Below are positions 1 to 8,773 of a stretch of DNA of 64,000 bases, in pieces (position 1 is the stretch's first letter; the number at the start of each line of letters is the position of its first letter). The position numbers were made by a program, and so were the translations under genes. Source of the DNA: Candidatus Omnitrophota bacterium. GTDB taxonomy: Bacteria; Hinthialibacterota; Hinthialibacteria; OLB16. The stretch is taken from the NCBI GenBank assembly GCA_020632575.1, contig JACKFH010000005.1:62001-126000 (forward strand). The letters run 5' to 3'. The notes below the pieces were generated by a model. That model was not told the origin of the DNA. It searched no databases and was given only the letters and a program-made list of their open reading frames with translations.

Positions 1-158
1 GTGGTTTCGAGCGCCTCAAGAAGAGTGATCTTTAGGGTCTCAAGAAGTTCCTCCCGAGTCCGTTCCTGGCAATTGACTCCGGGAATCTCCTCGATCCATC
101 CAATCCACCATTCGCCACTCTGCTTGGTGATCGCGGTATACGTGTTAGCCATAGCCAT
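1..158 (-). CDS. HicB-like antitoxin, partial (3' end beyond left edge)
   Basis: Reading leftward from an ATG at 158, the frame stays open to the window edge and gives about 52 residues starting MAMANTYTAI and containing GEWWIGWIEEIPGVNCQ followed by TREELLETL. This is the typical N-terminal half of short HicB/UPF0150-type antitoxins, with the aromatic WW..GW..E.PG core. HicB proteins normally neutralise a small HicA mRNA interferase; a hicA partner, if there is one, lies outside the window. An AGGGTG ribosome-binding site sits 5 bases before the ATG; a second in-frame ATG is at 152. The gene lies 60 bp downstream of the ABC-transporter operon on the same strand, so co-transcription is possible. 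The family call rests on sequence resemblance; whether a functional toxin pair exists is unknown. Confidence 0.75.
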   Translation of the reverse strand, partial: MAMANTYTAITKQSGEWWIGWIEEIPGVNCQERTREELLETLKITLLEALET

Positions 159-218
159 TTCACCCTGTTTCTTGAGGTTTTATCAGTATGCCTCAATGGA
201 CCAGGATCAAGAAGACCA

Positions 219-680
219 TTACCTGACCAGCGCCTCCCGAACCTTCTCCGACCTCAGTTGATAAACCAAAAACCCAAAGAGCGCGATATAAGGAACCATC
301 ACCGGTATCGCGACAAGCCCCATGAAGTCTTCTTCCATTCTGTAGATAAACCATGCCATGACGAATGGCCAAACGATACTGAAAACCAAAAAGAACCACG
401 AAAATCCTTCCAGATATTTCCTCGGCCAACGATGCCTCATCAAAAACTTCCGTCCACAGACCAAGACAAGAATCCCAGCGACGAACTGAATGGGGTAGGC
501 CCAGCGAAACCACATTAAGAGATCGTAATGGGGAATCAGATCCGTATTGAACTCGGGCGGGAACATCCTTTGGAAAACAACGAAAAGGAAAATGCTCCCG
601 ACCGTGCCGGAGAGGATCATCCCGCCCCCGATGATCGTCCAGATCCACCCCACAATCTTGATGGCTTTGGCGGCTTCCAT
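219..680 (-). CDS. Small polytopic membrane protein of the ABC operon
   Basis: A 153-residue protein starting MEAAKAIKIVGW. I see about four hydrophobic segments: residues 8-35, around 55-75, around 90-112 and around 118-140. I do not recognise a family. The start is set by GGAGGT seven bases upstream; this ribosome-binding site is part of the last codons of the preceding permease gene, whose stop is only 2 bp away. Tight linkage to two ABC-2-type permeases and an ATPase suggests an accessory membrane subunit or an immunity-like protein of the exporter, but that is inference from position only. Confidence 0.7.
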   Translation of the reverse strand: MEAAKAIKIVGWIWTIIGGGMILSGTVGSIFLFVVFQRMFPPEFNTDLIPHYDLLMWFRWAYPIQFVAGILVLVCGRKFLMRHRWPRKYLEGFSWFFLVFSIVWPFVMAWFIYRMEEDFMGLVAIPVMVPYIALFGFLVYQLRSEKVREALVR

Positions 681-682
681 GG

Positions 683-2128
683 TCAATACCTCCGGTACAT
701 CCACACCGTCGCCCACAGATTGAAAACAGCGGCAAGAGAGATAATCGGAATTCTCGCCAAGGACGGGAGTTCGAAGTAGTCGACCGCGACCAGCGTGCTA
801 ACCGTTGCGAGGATTGCCAGGGCGATGACTAAAAGTCCAATCGGGTCCGAAGCAAGGGTGGCGTCCTTCTTCCAATAAACAGGTGCTAATACATGGATCG
901 CCACTTGTGCGACCGGCGCGAAAAGAAACACTCCGAGCAAGGAGCCGAGGGCGCCGTGTAGAGTGATGGGCTGTTGTTCCGTAACAGCGCCAACCATGCC
1001 ACCCCCCAGCAGGACGGTGTACCCAAAAACAATCATTGCAACGATCGGCCATCCCGTCCTGATGGGTAGGACCTGCCAAAGCCTCAACCTCGGAATAATT
1101 TGGATCGCTCGCCACAGAAAGGGTACGCCGATCGCCATGTAAATAACGGAGAAAAGCAACGGAAGACCGATGGCCGTTCCAATCAAAATCTCCGAATCCC
1201 AATTTGAATTTAACCGGATAACATAATCGCTCACCCAACCGAAGAAATCCGGCAGATAACTGAAAACCGAAAAGACAAAGAAAGTCCAAAACCCCAAAGA
1301 CAGCGCATGTAAAGAAGGTAGAAAGAAAAACTCCCACCTCCCTCTTTGCGGGCTCAGCCTACGAAGATCTTCGATTTTGAGGGACCGTACACGCTCCCGC
1401 TTCCTGGCCTCTTGGGATTGGACCCCCGGGTGGAACGGGCGGATCGAAGCCATCGTCCACGCCACGATCCAGCCGATAACTGCAAACGCGGCAGCCAATA
1501 GTATCCACTTCCAACCGACTATGGAGATCCCCCATTCGTACCACTCTCGACCTGAACTCTTGAAGAAGGGGCCAAGGATCGCTACGAGGAAAAACAACGG
1601 ATAGATGAGAAGAACGAGCCTCTGCCTCGCCTTGAGGCTGGATGTGAAGAGCGCCACGATCGATTCCAGACCGTAGTAGAGCCCTTGAACCGCACGAAAA
1701 CTCAACCAAAGAGAAATCAGATAAACAACATGCGGCCGGTTGGGATCGATAATCGCGAACAGAGTTATCGTGGGAATCAGAACCCATACGAGGCTGTAAA
1801 GGGCACTTTCGATCAGGCGGAGGAGAGTGAATTGATTTCGAGGAATCGGCAGCGGCTTGAAGGGTTCGAGTGTCTTCTCCAAGGTCAATGTGAGGTTCCC
1901 AGCGAAACTAAAAATGGCAAACAGGAAATAGCAAAAGAGGTGTAGACCCTCGCTGACCGTGAGTACGTCCTTCGGGTCATCAAACCTCAAACCCACAAAC
2001 CAATCGATCGCCACCAGGCCGGCCACCAAAAATACAACCGCAACCGTGTTCTCACGCAAGTCCTTGAAGACTGAGTACGGTGCCAGCCTTAAAAAGTGAA
2101 ACGGGGATATCCCTCGATTCTCTTCCAT
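683..2128 (-). CDS. ABC-2-type transporter permease (second subunit)
   Basis: A 481-residue multi-spanning membrane protein starting MEENRGISPF, with about ten hydrophobic stretches. It is the second of two adjacent permeases that end in nearly the same way (NLWATVWMYRRY here, NLWAMTWMYRRY in the other), so they look like diverged paralogues that may form a heterodimer with the ATPase at 3467. The ATG at 2128 lies 2 bp after the upstream stop and is served by GGAGG inside the last codons of that gene. The substrate is unknown. GntR/YtrA-controlled exporters in other bacteria often handle antimicrobial peptides or lipids, but nothing here fixes the substrate. Confidence 0.75.
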   Translation of the reverse strand: MEENRGISPFHFLRLAPYSVFKDLRENTVAVVFLVAGLVAIDWFVGLRFDDPKDVLTVSEGLHLFCYFLFAIFSFAGNLTLTLEKTLEPFKPLPIPRNQFTLLRLIESALYSLVWVLIPTITLFAIIDPNRPHVVYLISLWLSFRAVQGLYYGLESIVALFTSSLKARQRLVLLIYPLFFLVAILGPFFKSSGREWYEWGISIVGWKWILLAAAFAVIGWIVAWTMASIRPFHPGVQSQEARKRERVRSLKIEDLRRLSPQRGRWEFFFLPSLHALSLGFWTFFVFSVFSYLPDFFGWVSDYVIRLNSNWDSEILIGTAIGLPLLFSVIYMAIGVPFLWRAIQIIPRLRLWQVLPIRTGWPIVAMIVFGYTVLLGGGMVGAVTEQQPITLHGALGSLLGVFLFAPVAQVAIHVLAPVYWKKDATLASDPIGLLVIALAILATVSTLVAVDYFELPSLARIPIISLAAVFNLWATVWMYRRY

Positions 2129-2130
2129 CC

Positions 2131-3474
2131 TCAATACCTCCGGTACATCCAGGTCATCGCCCAGAGGTTGTAGGCGAGTGGGATGAGGAAAGGGATGAAG
2201 GCGAGCCAGGAGTCGTGGAGGTAAATCCAGGCTGATGTGGCCCCAGATAGAACCAGCAGGACGGCGCCCATCCACCCCACAAGGCTTGCTGGAAGGTCCG
2301 AGGCAGTCTCGCTTCGAATCATTCCTGTCTCCGGATCATAGTGCAGCGGGCTAAAGGAGTGGATTGACATAAAACTTCCAAGTGTAAGGACGGTCATCGC
2401 GAGGATGAATAAGCTCAAACCATACTTATCTCCAAAGACCAAGGGTCCAACCGCTATGATCAGGTAGAAGACGAGAATCGCGCCTACCATTCGGCCAGTG
2501 GGAATCGGTTGCGTTTGAACAAAGGGGAGTATCGGTCTCTTCAAGTAAAAAACCACCGAGCCAACCAATAGGGTTGTTGTTAATATGATCCAAGCCGAGA
2601 AAAGGTTTTCGATTTCATAATCCATCGTCTTCATGGCAATCAAAATCGCGGTTATCAAGATTCCCAAGGCGCAGGGCATTCGATAAGGTTTGGCAGCATG
2701 TAAGAATCCCCCGGAACCGGGCCTCATCGCACTGATTGACTCCACAGACAAGATCGAAAGTCTATCCGGCTGGTGTGGCTCAGGTTTTCCAATCGTTTGT
2801 TGCGACAATTCCATCCGCCAACCAAACAAAATGGAGAGGATGGAGAAGGGACAAAGAATGGTAATTGCTAAAATGAGAAATTGATGCACCTCCGAAAGCA
2901 ACGAGGCGATATCGTCTTTTCTTTCCTCCAGATTGGGGACATTGATGAACGCAATTGTTCCGAAGGCTCCAATAAGAACGGAAATGAGGAATCCGATTCC
3001 CAAGATCAAGACTGAGTCGACTTTCGAGTCGAAGCTGACATGCAATGGAAAGAAAATAGAGACAAATAGATTTCCCAAGAGCCATGTCAGAAGGATCAGT
3101 TTTAACGCAATCCAAGGGAACTTGAACAATGCAATGGCGACCAATAGAGGCGCCGTTACATTGATGAAAGAAAGAAAGAAGTTTTCGAGCGACAACCAAA
3201 AGACTCGTTCGCCCTTGTAAATTGGCAGCCGTCGGAGGAACGGTCCATTCTTGATGGTCCCTTCCGATATCGATCCGAGCGCCCCCATGAAAGTAAACAT
3301 CACCATTACACCGAGGACCATAGTTCTGCTTTCGTCCGTAGATTCTTCTCCCTGAAAATAATATACTCCTGACAGGAGAACGATCGCAAAGCCGAACATG
3401 AAGAGCGCGGTTGGACAAAATTCCACTGCGTTCATCCAAATCATCCGAAGGAAGACCCGCGATCGATTACCCAC
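2131..3474 (-). CDS. ABC-2-type transporter permease (first subunit)
   Basis: A 447-residue polytopic membrane protein directly downstream of the ABC ATPase, overlapping it by 8 bp. The start is taken as GTG at 3474 because AAGGAG lies 7 bases before it; the next in-frame ATG codons (3444, 3435) have no ribosome-binding site. About ten to twelve hydrophobic segments are visible, with a charged stretch near residues 220-250. The C-terminus NLWAMTWMYRRY matches that of the neighbouring permease. I infer that it is the membrane half of a drug, peptide or lipid exporter; no catalytic motifs are expected in this type. Confidence 0.75.
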   Translation of the reverse strand: MGNRSRVFLRMIWMNAVEFCPTALFMFGFAIVLLSGVYYFQGEESTDESRTMVLGVMVMFTFMGALGSISEGTIKNGPFLRRLPIYKGERVFWLSLENFFLSFINVTAPLLVAIALFKFPWIALKLILLTWLLGNLFVSIFFPLHVSFDSKVDSVLILGIGFLISVLIGAFGTIAFINVPNLEERKDDIASLLSEVHQFLILAITILCPFSILSILFGWRMELSQQTIGKPEPHQPDRLSILSVESISAMRPGSGGFLHAAKPYRMPCALGILITAILIAMKTMDYEIENLFSAWIILTTTLLVGSVVFYLKRPILPFVQTQPIPTGRMVGAILVFYLIIAVGPLVFGDKYGLSLFILAMTVLTLGSFMSIHSFSPLHYDPETGMIRSETASDLPASLVGWMGAVLLVLSGATSAWIYLHDSWLAFIPFLIPLAYNLWAMTWMYRRY

Positions 3475-4351
3475 CCTCCCGCTCCTTCCTCACACTCGCA
3501 ATAAAAATGTCCTCCAAGGTCATCGCGAAATCCTCGATCTCGGTCGCGGTGGATTCCTGGAGGATCTCCAAGCATCGGTTTGCGTCCGAGGTTTCGATGA
3601 CGTGTCGGCGATCGTCGCTAGTTTTCGAGAGGACGATCTCCGAGGGCATGTCTGGCAATGTCTCGGCGCGAAAAGTGAGTTTTCGGTGGCGGTCGAGGAG
3701 GTCGTGTTTGTCGCCCTGGAGGAGGATGGCGCCTTCGGAGATCATGACGATGTGGTCGGCGATCCTTTCGATCTCGTGTAAGTTGTGGCCGGAGAGGAAG
3801 ACCGAACGGTCCTCGCTTTCGATCACATGCAGCATCTCGTCGAGGACATCGCGGCGGACTTCGGCGTCGAGACCCGAGGTCGGTTCATCGAGGATGAGGA
3901 TCTCCGGACGGTGCGACAGCGCGAGCAGCAGGGCGGTGCGCACCTGCATACCTTTCGAGAATTTTGAGATGCGACGGTCGGCGGGGAGGCGGAACCGTTG
4001 GGCGAGATCGACACAGTACTCATCATCCCAGGTCGGATAGAACCCACGCACATAGTTGACCAGCCAGGGGAGTTTCGCGAACCCGAGCAGGATCGGTTTT
4101 TCTCCGACATACCCCAGACGGCGGCGGATCTCCACCTCGTCCTTGCGGGCGTCCATCCCCAGGATCGTCACCCGACCGGCCGCGCGCGGATCAAAATTCA
4201 TCGCGGCGTTGATCAGGGTGGTCTTCCCGGACCCGTTGGGACCGATCAACGCGGTGATCTTTCCCTTGGGAACGTCCAGGTCGATGGGCCCCAGTTGGAA
4301 GCCGCGATATTTTCTGCCCACCCCTGAGAATTCCATCGCATTGTCGGTCAT
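3467..4351 (-). CDS. ABC transporter ATP-binding protein
   Basis: A 294-residue ABC ATPase of the ABC-2 exporter type. Visible motifs in order are Walker A GPNGSGKTTLIN, a degenerate signature SKGMQ after ISKF, Walker B ILILDEPTSGLD, and the switch histidine in FLSGHNLHEIERIAD. The start is set at MTDNAMEFSG (4351) by GAGGAGG nine bases upstream; a longer frame to 4465 runs through a repeat element and is not credible. It should energise the two permeases that follow with 8-bp overlap and 2-bp spacing. The C-terminal 80 residues resemble the extra domain of gliding or bacitracin-type exporters only in size. Confidence 0.92.
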   Translation of the reverse strand: MTDNAMEFSGVGRKYRGFQLGPIDLDVPKGKITALIGPNGSGKTTLINAAMNFDPRAAGRVTILGMDARKDEVEIRRRLGYVGEKPILLGFAKLPWLVNYVRGFYPTWDDEYCVDLAQRFRLPADRRISKFSKGMQVRTALLLALSHRPEILILDEPTSGLDAEVRRDVLDEMLHVIESEDRSVFLSGHNLHEIERIADHIVMISEGAILLQGDKHDLLDRHRKLTFRAETLPDMPSEIVLSKTSDDRRHVIETSDANRCLEILQESTATEIEDFAMTLEDIFIASVRKEREGG

Positions 4352-4428
4352 TGGTGTTGCCTCCTCTTCCCGGTTGTCCTTCGCTCTCTTCCTAAAACCC
4401 GGCGCCCAATCGGAACCCCTCCCCCTAA

Positions 4429-4495
4429 CCCCCTCCCCGCCTGCGGGGAGGGGGAACGAACTCATTCCCCCCTCTCCACAAGGTGGAGAGGGGGG
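4429..4495. repeat. REP-like double hairpin
   Basis: Two adjacent GC-rich perfect hairpins. The first has 12-bp arms at 4429-4440 and 4443-4454 with a 2-base loop. The second has 13-bp arms at 4467-4479 and 4483-4495 with a 3-base loop. Flanks are C-rich on the left (CCCCCTAACC) and G-rich on the right. This is the look of repetitive extragenic palindromes. It fills the gap between the GntR regulator and the ABC ATPase, and the regulator's TAG stop is written in its right edge. Confidence 0.8.
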
Positions 4496-4903
4496 CTAGG
4501 GGGAAGAGGTTCCGGAGTTTTTCAACATCTCCATCACCCGCTCCCGGATCTCTTTGTTGGTCATTCCCGCCCTCTTCGCGGCGAGAACCGCCAACTCCAG
4601 GAACTCCTCGGCCAGATCCGATTGCATCTTTCGGCAACGGTCCAAGGCCCCCGGGGCCACATAAGTTCCGCGCCCAGTCTGGCCCTGGAGCACTCCCTCC
4701 GCCGAGAGATCGTCGTAGGCGCGTTTGACTGTGATTAGAGAGACTCGCAAATCGGCGGCCAATTTTCGGAAGGTGGGAACCGCCTCCCCCTCGGATAGAT
4801 CCCCGCGCAGGATCGCCTCGCGAATTCGTGTTTTGATTTGTTCGTACAGGGGTTCGGCGCCGGAGAATCGCAGGTGAAGCCAGGGGTGAGGTTCGGAGGT
4901 CAT
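4496..4903 (-). CDS. GntR-family (YtrA-type) transcriptional regulator
   Basis: A 135-residue regulator starting MTSEPHPWLHL. The N-terminal winged helix is clear: PLYEQIKTRIREAILRGDL, then VPTFRKLAADLRVSLITVKRAYDDL and a wing with GRGTYVAPG. There is only a short helical C-terminal part (residues 75-135), as in the YtrA subgroup, which lacks the ligand domain of larger GntR proteins. These regulators commonly repress their own gene and a linked ABC exporter. A perfect palindrome directly before the start codon fits autorepression. The ATG at 4903 has no recognisable ribosome-binding site, so a leaderless or poorly translated message is possible; a TTG at 4933 lies inside the palindrome and is unlikely. 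Confidence 0.9.
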   Translation of the reverse strand: MTSEPHPWLHLRFSGAEPLYEQIKTRIREAILRGDLSEGEAVPTFRKLAADLRVSLITVKRAYDDLSAEGVLQGQTGRGTYVAPGALDRCRKMQSDLAEEFLELAVLAAKRAGMTNKEIRERVMEMLKNSGTSSP

Positions 4904-4905
4904 TG

Positions 4906-4938
4906 GCCTATTGTATCTATACAATAGATACAATAGGC
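4906..4938. promoter_or_regulatory. Palindromic operator for the GntR regulator
   Basis: A perfect inverted repeat with 15-bp arms (4906-4920 and 4924-4938) around the 3-bp centre ACA. The AT-rich core arm is TATTGTATCTAT. It begins two bases upstream of the regulator's ATG, where promoter and translation start would be blocked by a bound dimer. Its role as the binding site of this regulator is inferred from position and symmetry. Confidence 0.8.
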
Positions 4939-4990
4939 GGTCAAGGAGGATTTTCTTTCTGAGTTGGAATCCGCCACGGTTCTAGACGGC

Positions 4991-6169
4991 CTACTTGAAA
5001 GCGGAGATTCCGGTCACCTCTCGCCCGATCGCGAGGGTGTGGATATCGTGGGTTCCCTCATAAGTGACAACAGTTTCCAGGTTGCAGAGGTGCCGCATGA
5101 CCGGGTATTCGAGAGAGATCCCGTTAGCCCCCAAGATCTGACGGGCCATGCGGGCGATTTGAAGCGCCTGCATGCAATTGTTCCGTTTCGCCAAGGAGAC
5201 TTGGGCGGGCCGCAGCGTTCCCGTGTCCTTGAGTTGAGCAAGACGGATGCAGAGAAGTTGTGCCTTGGTAATCTCGGTGGCCATTTCCGCGAATCGTTCC
5301 TGCTGGATCTGAAATCCCGCGATCGGTCGGTCGAATTGGGTCCGTCCCTTGGCATATTCCAGGGCCGTCTCAAAACAATTGATCGCGGCTCCGACAACTC
5401 CAAACGAAATCCCGAATCGCGCTTCGTTGAGGATCGACAAAGCCGCTTTCAAACCAACCGCTTTTGGCAGTCGGTTCTCCAGGGGAATCCGGCAGTCATT
5501 GAAATACAACTCTCCGGTGTGGGAGGCGCGAAGTGAGAGTTTGTGCTTCTGCTCGAGTGCGGTGAAACCCGGCGTCCCTTTTTCAACCAGGAACCCTTGA
5601 ACTTCCCCATCCAACTTCGCCCACACAATCGCCACATCCGCGATGGCGCCATTGGTGATCCACATCTTCGAGCCGTTCAAAACAAAAGCGCCGGAGTCCT
5701 CGCGCGCGGTGGTCACCATCCCGGCCGGGTCCGAACCATGGTCCGGTTCGGTGAGAGCGAAACACCCGATCGCCTCAGCCTTCGCCAACCTCGGCAACCA
5801 TTTCTTCTTTTGTTCCTCAGTCCCGTATGAATAGATCGAATACATCGAGAGGGTTCCCTGGACAGTCACAAAAGACCGGAGACTCGAATCGCCACGCTCC
5901 AGTTCCTGCATCACCAAACCGTAGGCCAAGGCGCCCAATCCCGAACCGCCATATTCCGGCGGCAACTGGGAGCCAAGGAGACCCATCTCCGCCAAGATGG
6001 GAATCAACTCGGATGGAAAAGTCCCGTTCTCGAAATGGTCCGCGATGATTGGGATCACCCGTTCATCGACAAATCTCCTAACGGTGTCGCGAATCCGTTT
6101 TTCTTCCTCGTTGAATTCGGCCGCTGTCTCGAAAAGATCGATCCCACCCTCGGTTTCGTGATCAGACAT
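4991..6169 (-). CDS. Glutaryl-CoA dehydrogenase-like acyl-CoA dehydrogenase
   Basis: A 392-residue flavoprotein of the acyl-CoA dehydrogenase family. The C-terminal YEGTHDIHTL carries the catalytic glutamate in the position and context used by glutaryl-CoA dehydrogenases. FALTEPDHGSDP and MWITNGAIAD are the FAD and substrate region motifs, and the stretch RSFVTVQ corresponds to the arginine-containing substrate loop of glutaryl-CoA dehydrogenase, with Thr where Ser is usual. It would oxidise and decarboxylate glutaryl-CoA in lysine or tryptophan breakdown. The start at 6169 (MSDHETEGG) has AGGAG eleven bases upstream; an ATG at 6193 is less well supported. It stands alone, with sthA next to it on the same strand. 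Confidence 0.9.
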   Translation of the reverse strand: MSDHETEGGIDLFETAAEFNEEEKRIRDTVRRFVDERVIPIIADHFENGTFPSELIPILAEMGLLGSQLPPEYGGSGLGALAYGLVMQELERGDSSLRSFVTVQGTLSMYSIYSYGTEEQKKKWLPRLAKAEAIGCFALTEPDHGSDPAGMVTTAREDSGAFVLNGSKMWITNGAIADVAIVWAKLDGEVQGFLVEKGTPGFTALEQKHKLSLRASHTGELYFNDCRIPLENRLPKAVGLKAALSILNEARFGISFGVVGAAINCFETALEYAKGRTQFDRPIAGFQIQQERFAEMATEITKAQLLCIRLAQLKDTGTLRPAQVSLAKRNNCMQALQIARMARQILGANGISLEYPVMRHLCNLETVVTYEGTHDIHTLAIGREVTGISAFK

Positions 6170-6301
6170 TCTTTTGACGACTCCTATTGGCATTCAGGAA
6201 GCGCCCTCATTGGGGCAATAGACGCCATTATGGTCATCCAATGGCGCCAGTCCACGGTTCGCGGTTCCCGGAGGGATGAATTTCCCTTTAGATTGGAGTT
6301 T

Positions 6302-7750
6302 CTACTCGGAGTGTTCGACCGCGATCTCCAAGTCTCGACGGTTTCCCGGAGTCCACCCGAGCCGTTTGAGACCATTGAGCGCGGCGAGTTTGTAGGCCTC
6401 GGCGAGGGTCGGATAGTTGAAAACCGTCTCGACAAAGTAGTCGATCGATCCACCGAATGCGAGGACTGCTTGTCCGATGTGAATCAATTCGGTGGCGCCC
6501 TCTCCGATGATATGCACGCCGAGGAGTTTGGCGTCCCGCTGGTCGAATATGAGTTTGAGCAGCCCGGTGCTGTCGCCGATGATTTTCCCCTTGGCGATCT
6601 CCCGGTAACGTCCCAGGCCGATCTCATAGGGAACGCCCATCTCCGAAAGTTCCCGCTCGGTTTTGCCCACCATCGAGATCTCCGGAATCGTATAGATCCC
6701 ATACGGATAATGATGAAAAGTTGTGACCGGAACCCCAAAAGCGTAGCATGCGGCGCAACGCCCCTGTTCCATCGAGGTGGAGGCGAGAGCGGGAAAGCCG
6801 ACAATATCGCCAACCGCATAGATGTTTTCAGCCGAGGTTTGAAACTGCTCGTTGACCTCAATCAACCCTCGGTTGCCAACCTCCACACCCGCCAAATCGA
6901 GTCGCAATCCCTCGGTCGCCCCGGTCCGTCCGGAGGAAAACAAAAGCATCTCCGTTTTCACCGCGCGACCGTTCTCGAGGACTGTCTTGACCTGCATGTC
7001 CTCATCCACCTCGACCGATTCGAAATCTTTTCCAAGGTAAAGGGTCACCCGCTCGTTGCGCATGTGGTAGACCAAGGCCTCGAGGATCTCCGGATCGACA
7101 AACCGAAACATCTCGGTACGACGGTCCAGAAGCCGCACATCCACGCCCAGCGCGGAGAACATGCAGGCGTATTCCGTTCCGATCACGCCGGCGCCGATGA
7201 TGAGCATCGACTTGGGCAGACGTTCCATCTTGAAGTGCTTGCTGAAGATCGTGTCGGTGTCGAGAATGTTGATGTTGTTGAAGGGGACCCTCGGGGAACG
7301 ATAAGGAGTGGTGCCTGTCGCGATGATGACCTTGTCCGTTTCGAGGGTCACAATCCCCTGATCGGTCTCAACCGAGACCGTGTTGGAGTCTTGGAATGAG
7401 GCGACCCCCTGAACGATCTCCACCCCGGTCCGTGTGAGTTGGTCATTGGTCACCTCGATCTCATGGGCGACCACATGGTTCACATGGAGGATCAAATCTT
7501 GGTAGGTGACATTCTTTTTGACGGCGTAACCGCGACCATAGAGGCTCCTCTGGCGGTATCCGGAGAGGTACATGATCGCCTCACGCAGAGTCTTGCTTGG
7601 AATCGTCCCGGTGTGGGTGCAAACTCCCCCCACCACTCGGCGCTTTTCGACCAGCGCCACCTGCTTGCCGAGTTTGACCGCTTGAATGGCCGCCTTCTGC
7701 CCCGCCGGTCCGGATCCGATCACCACGAGATCGACTTTCTTGTGACCCAT
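6302..7750 (-). CDS. sthA: Soluble pyridine nucleotide transhydrogenase
   Basis: A 482-residue flavoprotein disulfide reductase family member. The N-terminal IGSGPAGQKAA binds FAD. The motif GGVCTHTGTIPSK has one cysteine (C44) and Thr49 where dithiol enzymes have the second, which is the hallmark of Si-specific transhydrogenase. IIGAGVIGTEYA binds NAD(P)H, YAVGDIVGFPALAS is the second FAD motif, and FNYPTLAEAYKLAALNGL closes the protein as in E. coli SthA. It balances NADH and NADPH in the cytoplasm. Length agrees with the family (about 465-480). Confidence 0.93.
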   Translation of the reverse strand: MGHKKVDLVVIGSGPAGQKAAIQAVKLGKQVALVEKRRVVGGVCTHTGTIPSKTLREAIMYLSGYRQRSLYGRGYAVKKNVTYQDLILHVNHVVAHEIEVTNDQLTRTGVEIVQGVASFQDSNTVSVETDQGIVTLETDKVIIATGTTPYRSPRVPFNNINILDTDTIFSKHFKMERLPKSMLIIGAGVIGTEYACMFSALGVDVRLLDRRTEMFRFVDPEILEALVYHMRNERVTLYLGKDFESVEVDEDMQVKTVLENGRAVKTEMLLFSSGRTGATEGLRLDLAGVEVGNRGLIEVNEQFQTSAENIYAVGDIVGFPALASTSMEQGRCAACYAFGVPVTTFHHYPYGIYTIPEISMVGKTERELSEMGVPYEIGLGRYREIAKGKIIGDSTGLLKLIFDQRDAKLLGVHIIGEGATELIHIGQAVLAFGGSIDYFVETVFNYPTLAEAYKLAALNGLKRLGWTPGNRRDLEIAVEHSE

Positions 7751-7871
7751 CGATTCAACCTTTCATCGAAACGGTTATTCTCTTTTCGTCATACCCGTTA
7801 GTAATGTATACAACCGGGTCTACTCTGTTAAGGTTGTCATTCCTTCTAAAGCGACCCGGCCTAAACCCCGG

Positions 7872-8723
7872 GTGAATCAAATGACTGAATCGAGACCTCT
7901 CCCTCCCCTGCTCTGGTTGAATGTTTTGAGTCTCGACGCTCCATTGGTGGCAATCTGCTGGCAGTTCTTCTTTAGCCGATTGTTCGACCGTCCGATCGTC
8001 TGGACCCATCCTTTTCTCCTGGGCGCCGTGACTTGGCTGGCCTATTCGGGAGATCGCATCCTGGATGGAATGCGCGCGGAGGACCCATCGATGCTGGCGC
8101 CGCGACATCGTTTCGCCGTGAGATATCGGATCCATCTGATTTTGACCTGGATTCTGGTTTTTCTGTTGGGCCTGGGCGTGGGGGTATTTCTCCTCGAACG
8201 TCCACTGTTTTGGAGAGGATTGTCTCTCACTGTCGGGGTGGCGGTCTATTATCTCCTCGTGTTTCTCTGGCCCAATTGGACTCGTCGGGTCGTTCCGAGA
8301 GAATTCGCGGTTAGCCTTTTATTCGTGGCTGGGACCTCATGCTTCGTGTTTACCAAGGCGGATTTGAAATCGGTCGAGGTGTGGAACGCCTTGATCTGGT
8401 TCGGCGCCATCTGTTTCATCAACTGCATCCTGATCGCTTTCTGGGAGAAAGAGATCGACCAACAAAATGCAGAGGTCTCGGCCGCGACTACCTCGCCGGG
8501 TTTGGGCCGCAAAGCCAATCTTCTGATTGCCGCGACTCTTGGGGTGGCCGCTCTATGCTGGGTCGCCTCGCCGTTCACGACCGTCAGGCGCGTCCTCTTC
8601 GCGGTCGGCCTTAGTTTGATCTTTCTCTTCGTCCTCAACCTGTCCCGGGTCAGTCGTGAGAAGAAACCGGTGCTCGCCGATATGGCCCTCTTGTCGCCGC
8701 TCCTGATAGTTTGGTTCGTGTAA
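7872..8723 (+). CDS. Polytopic membrane protein of unknown function
   Basis: A 283-residue protein with seven to nine hydrophobic segments. The sequence after the second segment, WLAYSGDRILDGMR, carries two aspartates four residues apart. This faintly recalls the Asp-rich motifs of UbiA-type prenyltransferases, but I do not see a second such motif, so no function is assigned. The start is either GTG 7872 or ATG 7881; a weak GGTG lies before the latter. It is divergent from sthA and convergent with the pseudopilin gene, with a hairpin between the convergent ends. Confidence 0.7.
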   Translation: MNQMTESRPLPPLLWLNVLSLDAPLVAICWQFFFSRLFDRPIVWTHPFLLGAVTWLAYSGDRILDGMRAEDPSMLAPRHRFAVRYRIHLILTWILVFLLGLGVGVFLLERPLFWRGLSLTVGVAVYYLLVFLWPNWTRRVVPREFAVSLLFVAGTSCFVFTKADLKSVEVWNALIWFGAICFINCILIAFWEKEIDQQNAEVSAATTSPGLGRKANLLIAATLGVAALCWVASPFTTVRRVLFAVGLSLIFLFVLNLSRVSREKKPVLADMALLSPLLIVWFV

Positions 8724-8731
8724 GAATGGAG

Positions 8732-8758
8732 GGGGAGACGTCGCTGGGACGCCTCCCC
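8732..8758. terminator. Hairpin between convergent genes
   Basis: Arms GGGGAGACGTC (8732-8742) and GACGCCTCCCC (8748-8758) form an 11-bp stem with one G-U pair and a 5-base loop. It lies in the 50-bp gap between the convergent membrane-protein and pseudopilin genes. No long T run follows on either strand, so terminator strength is uncertain. Confidence 0.5.
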
Positions 8759-8773
8759 GATCCGAGAAAGGTT

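Noticed and set aside
1..261. 86-residue plus-strand frame at the left edge
   Set aside because: Antisense to the clearly HicB-like partial gene on the minus strand.
6035..7399. 454-residue plus-strand frame opposite sthA
   Set aside because: Antisense shadow of a well-identified gene.
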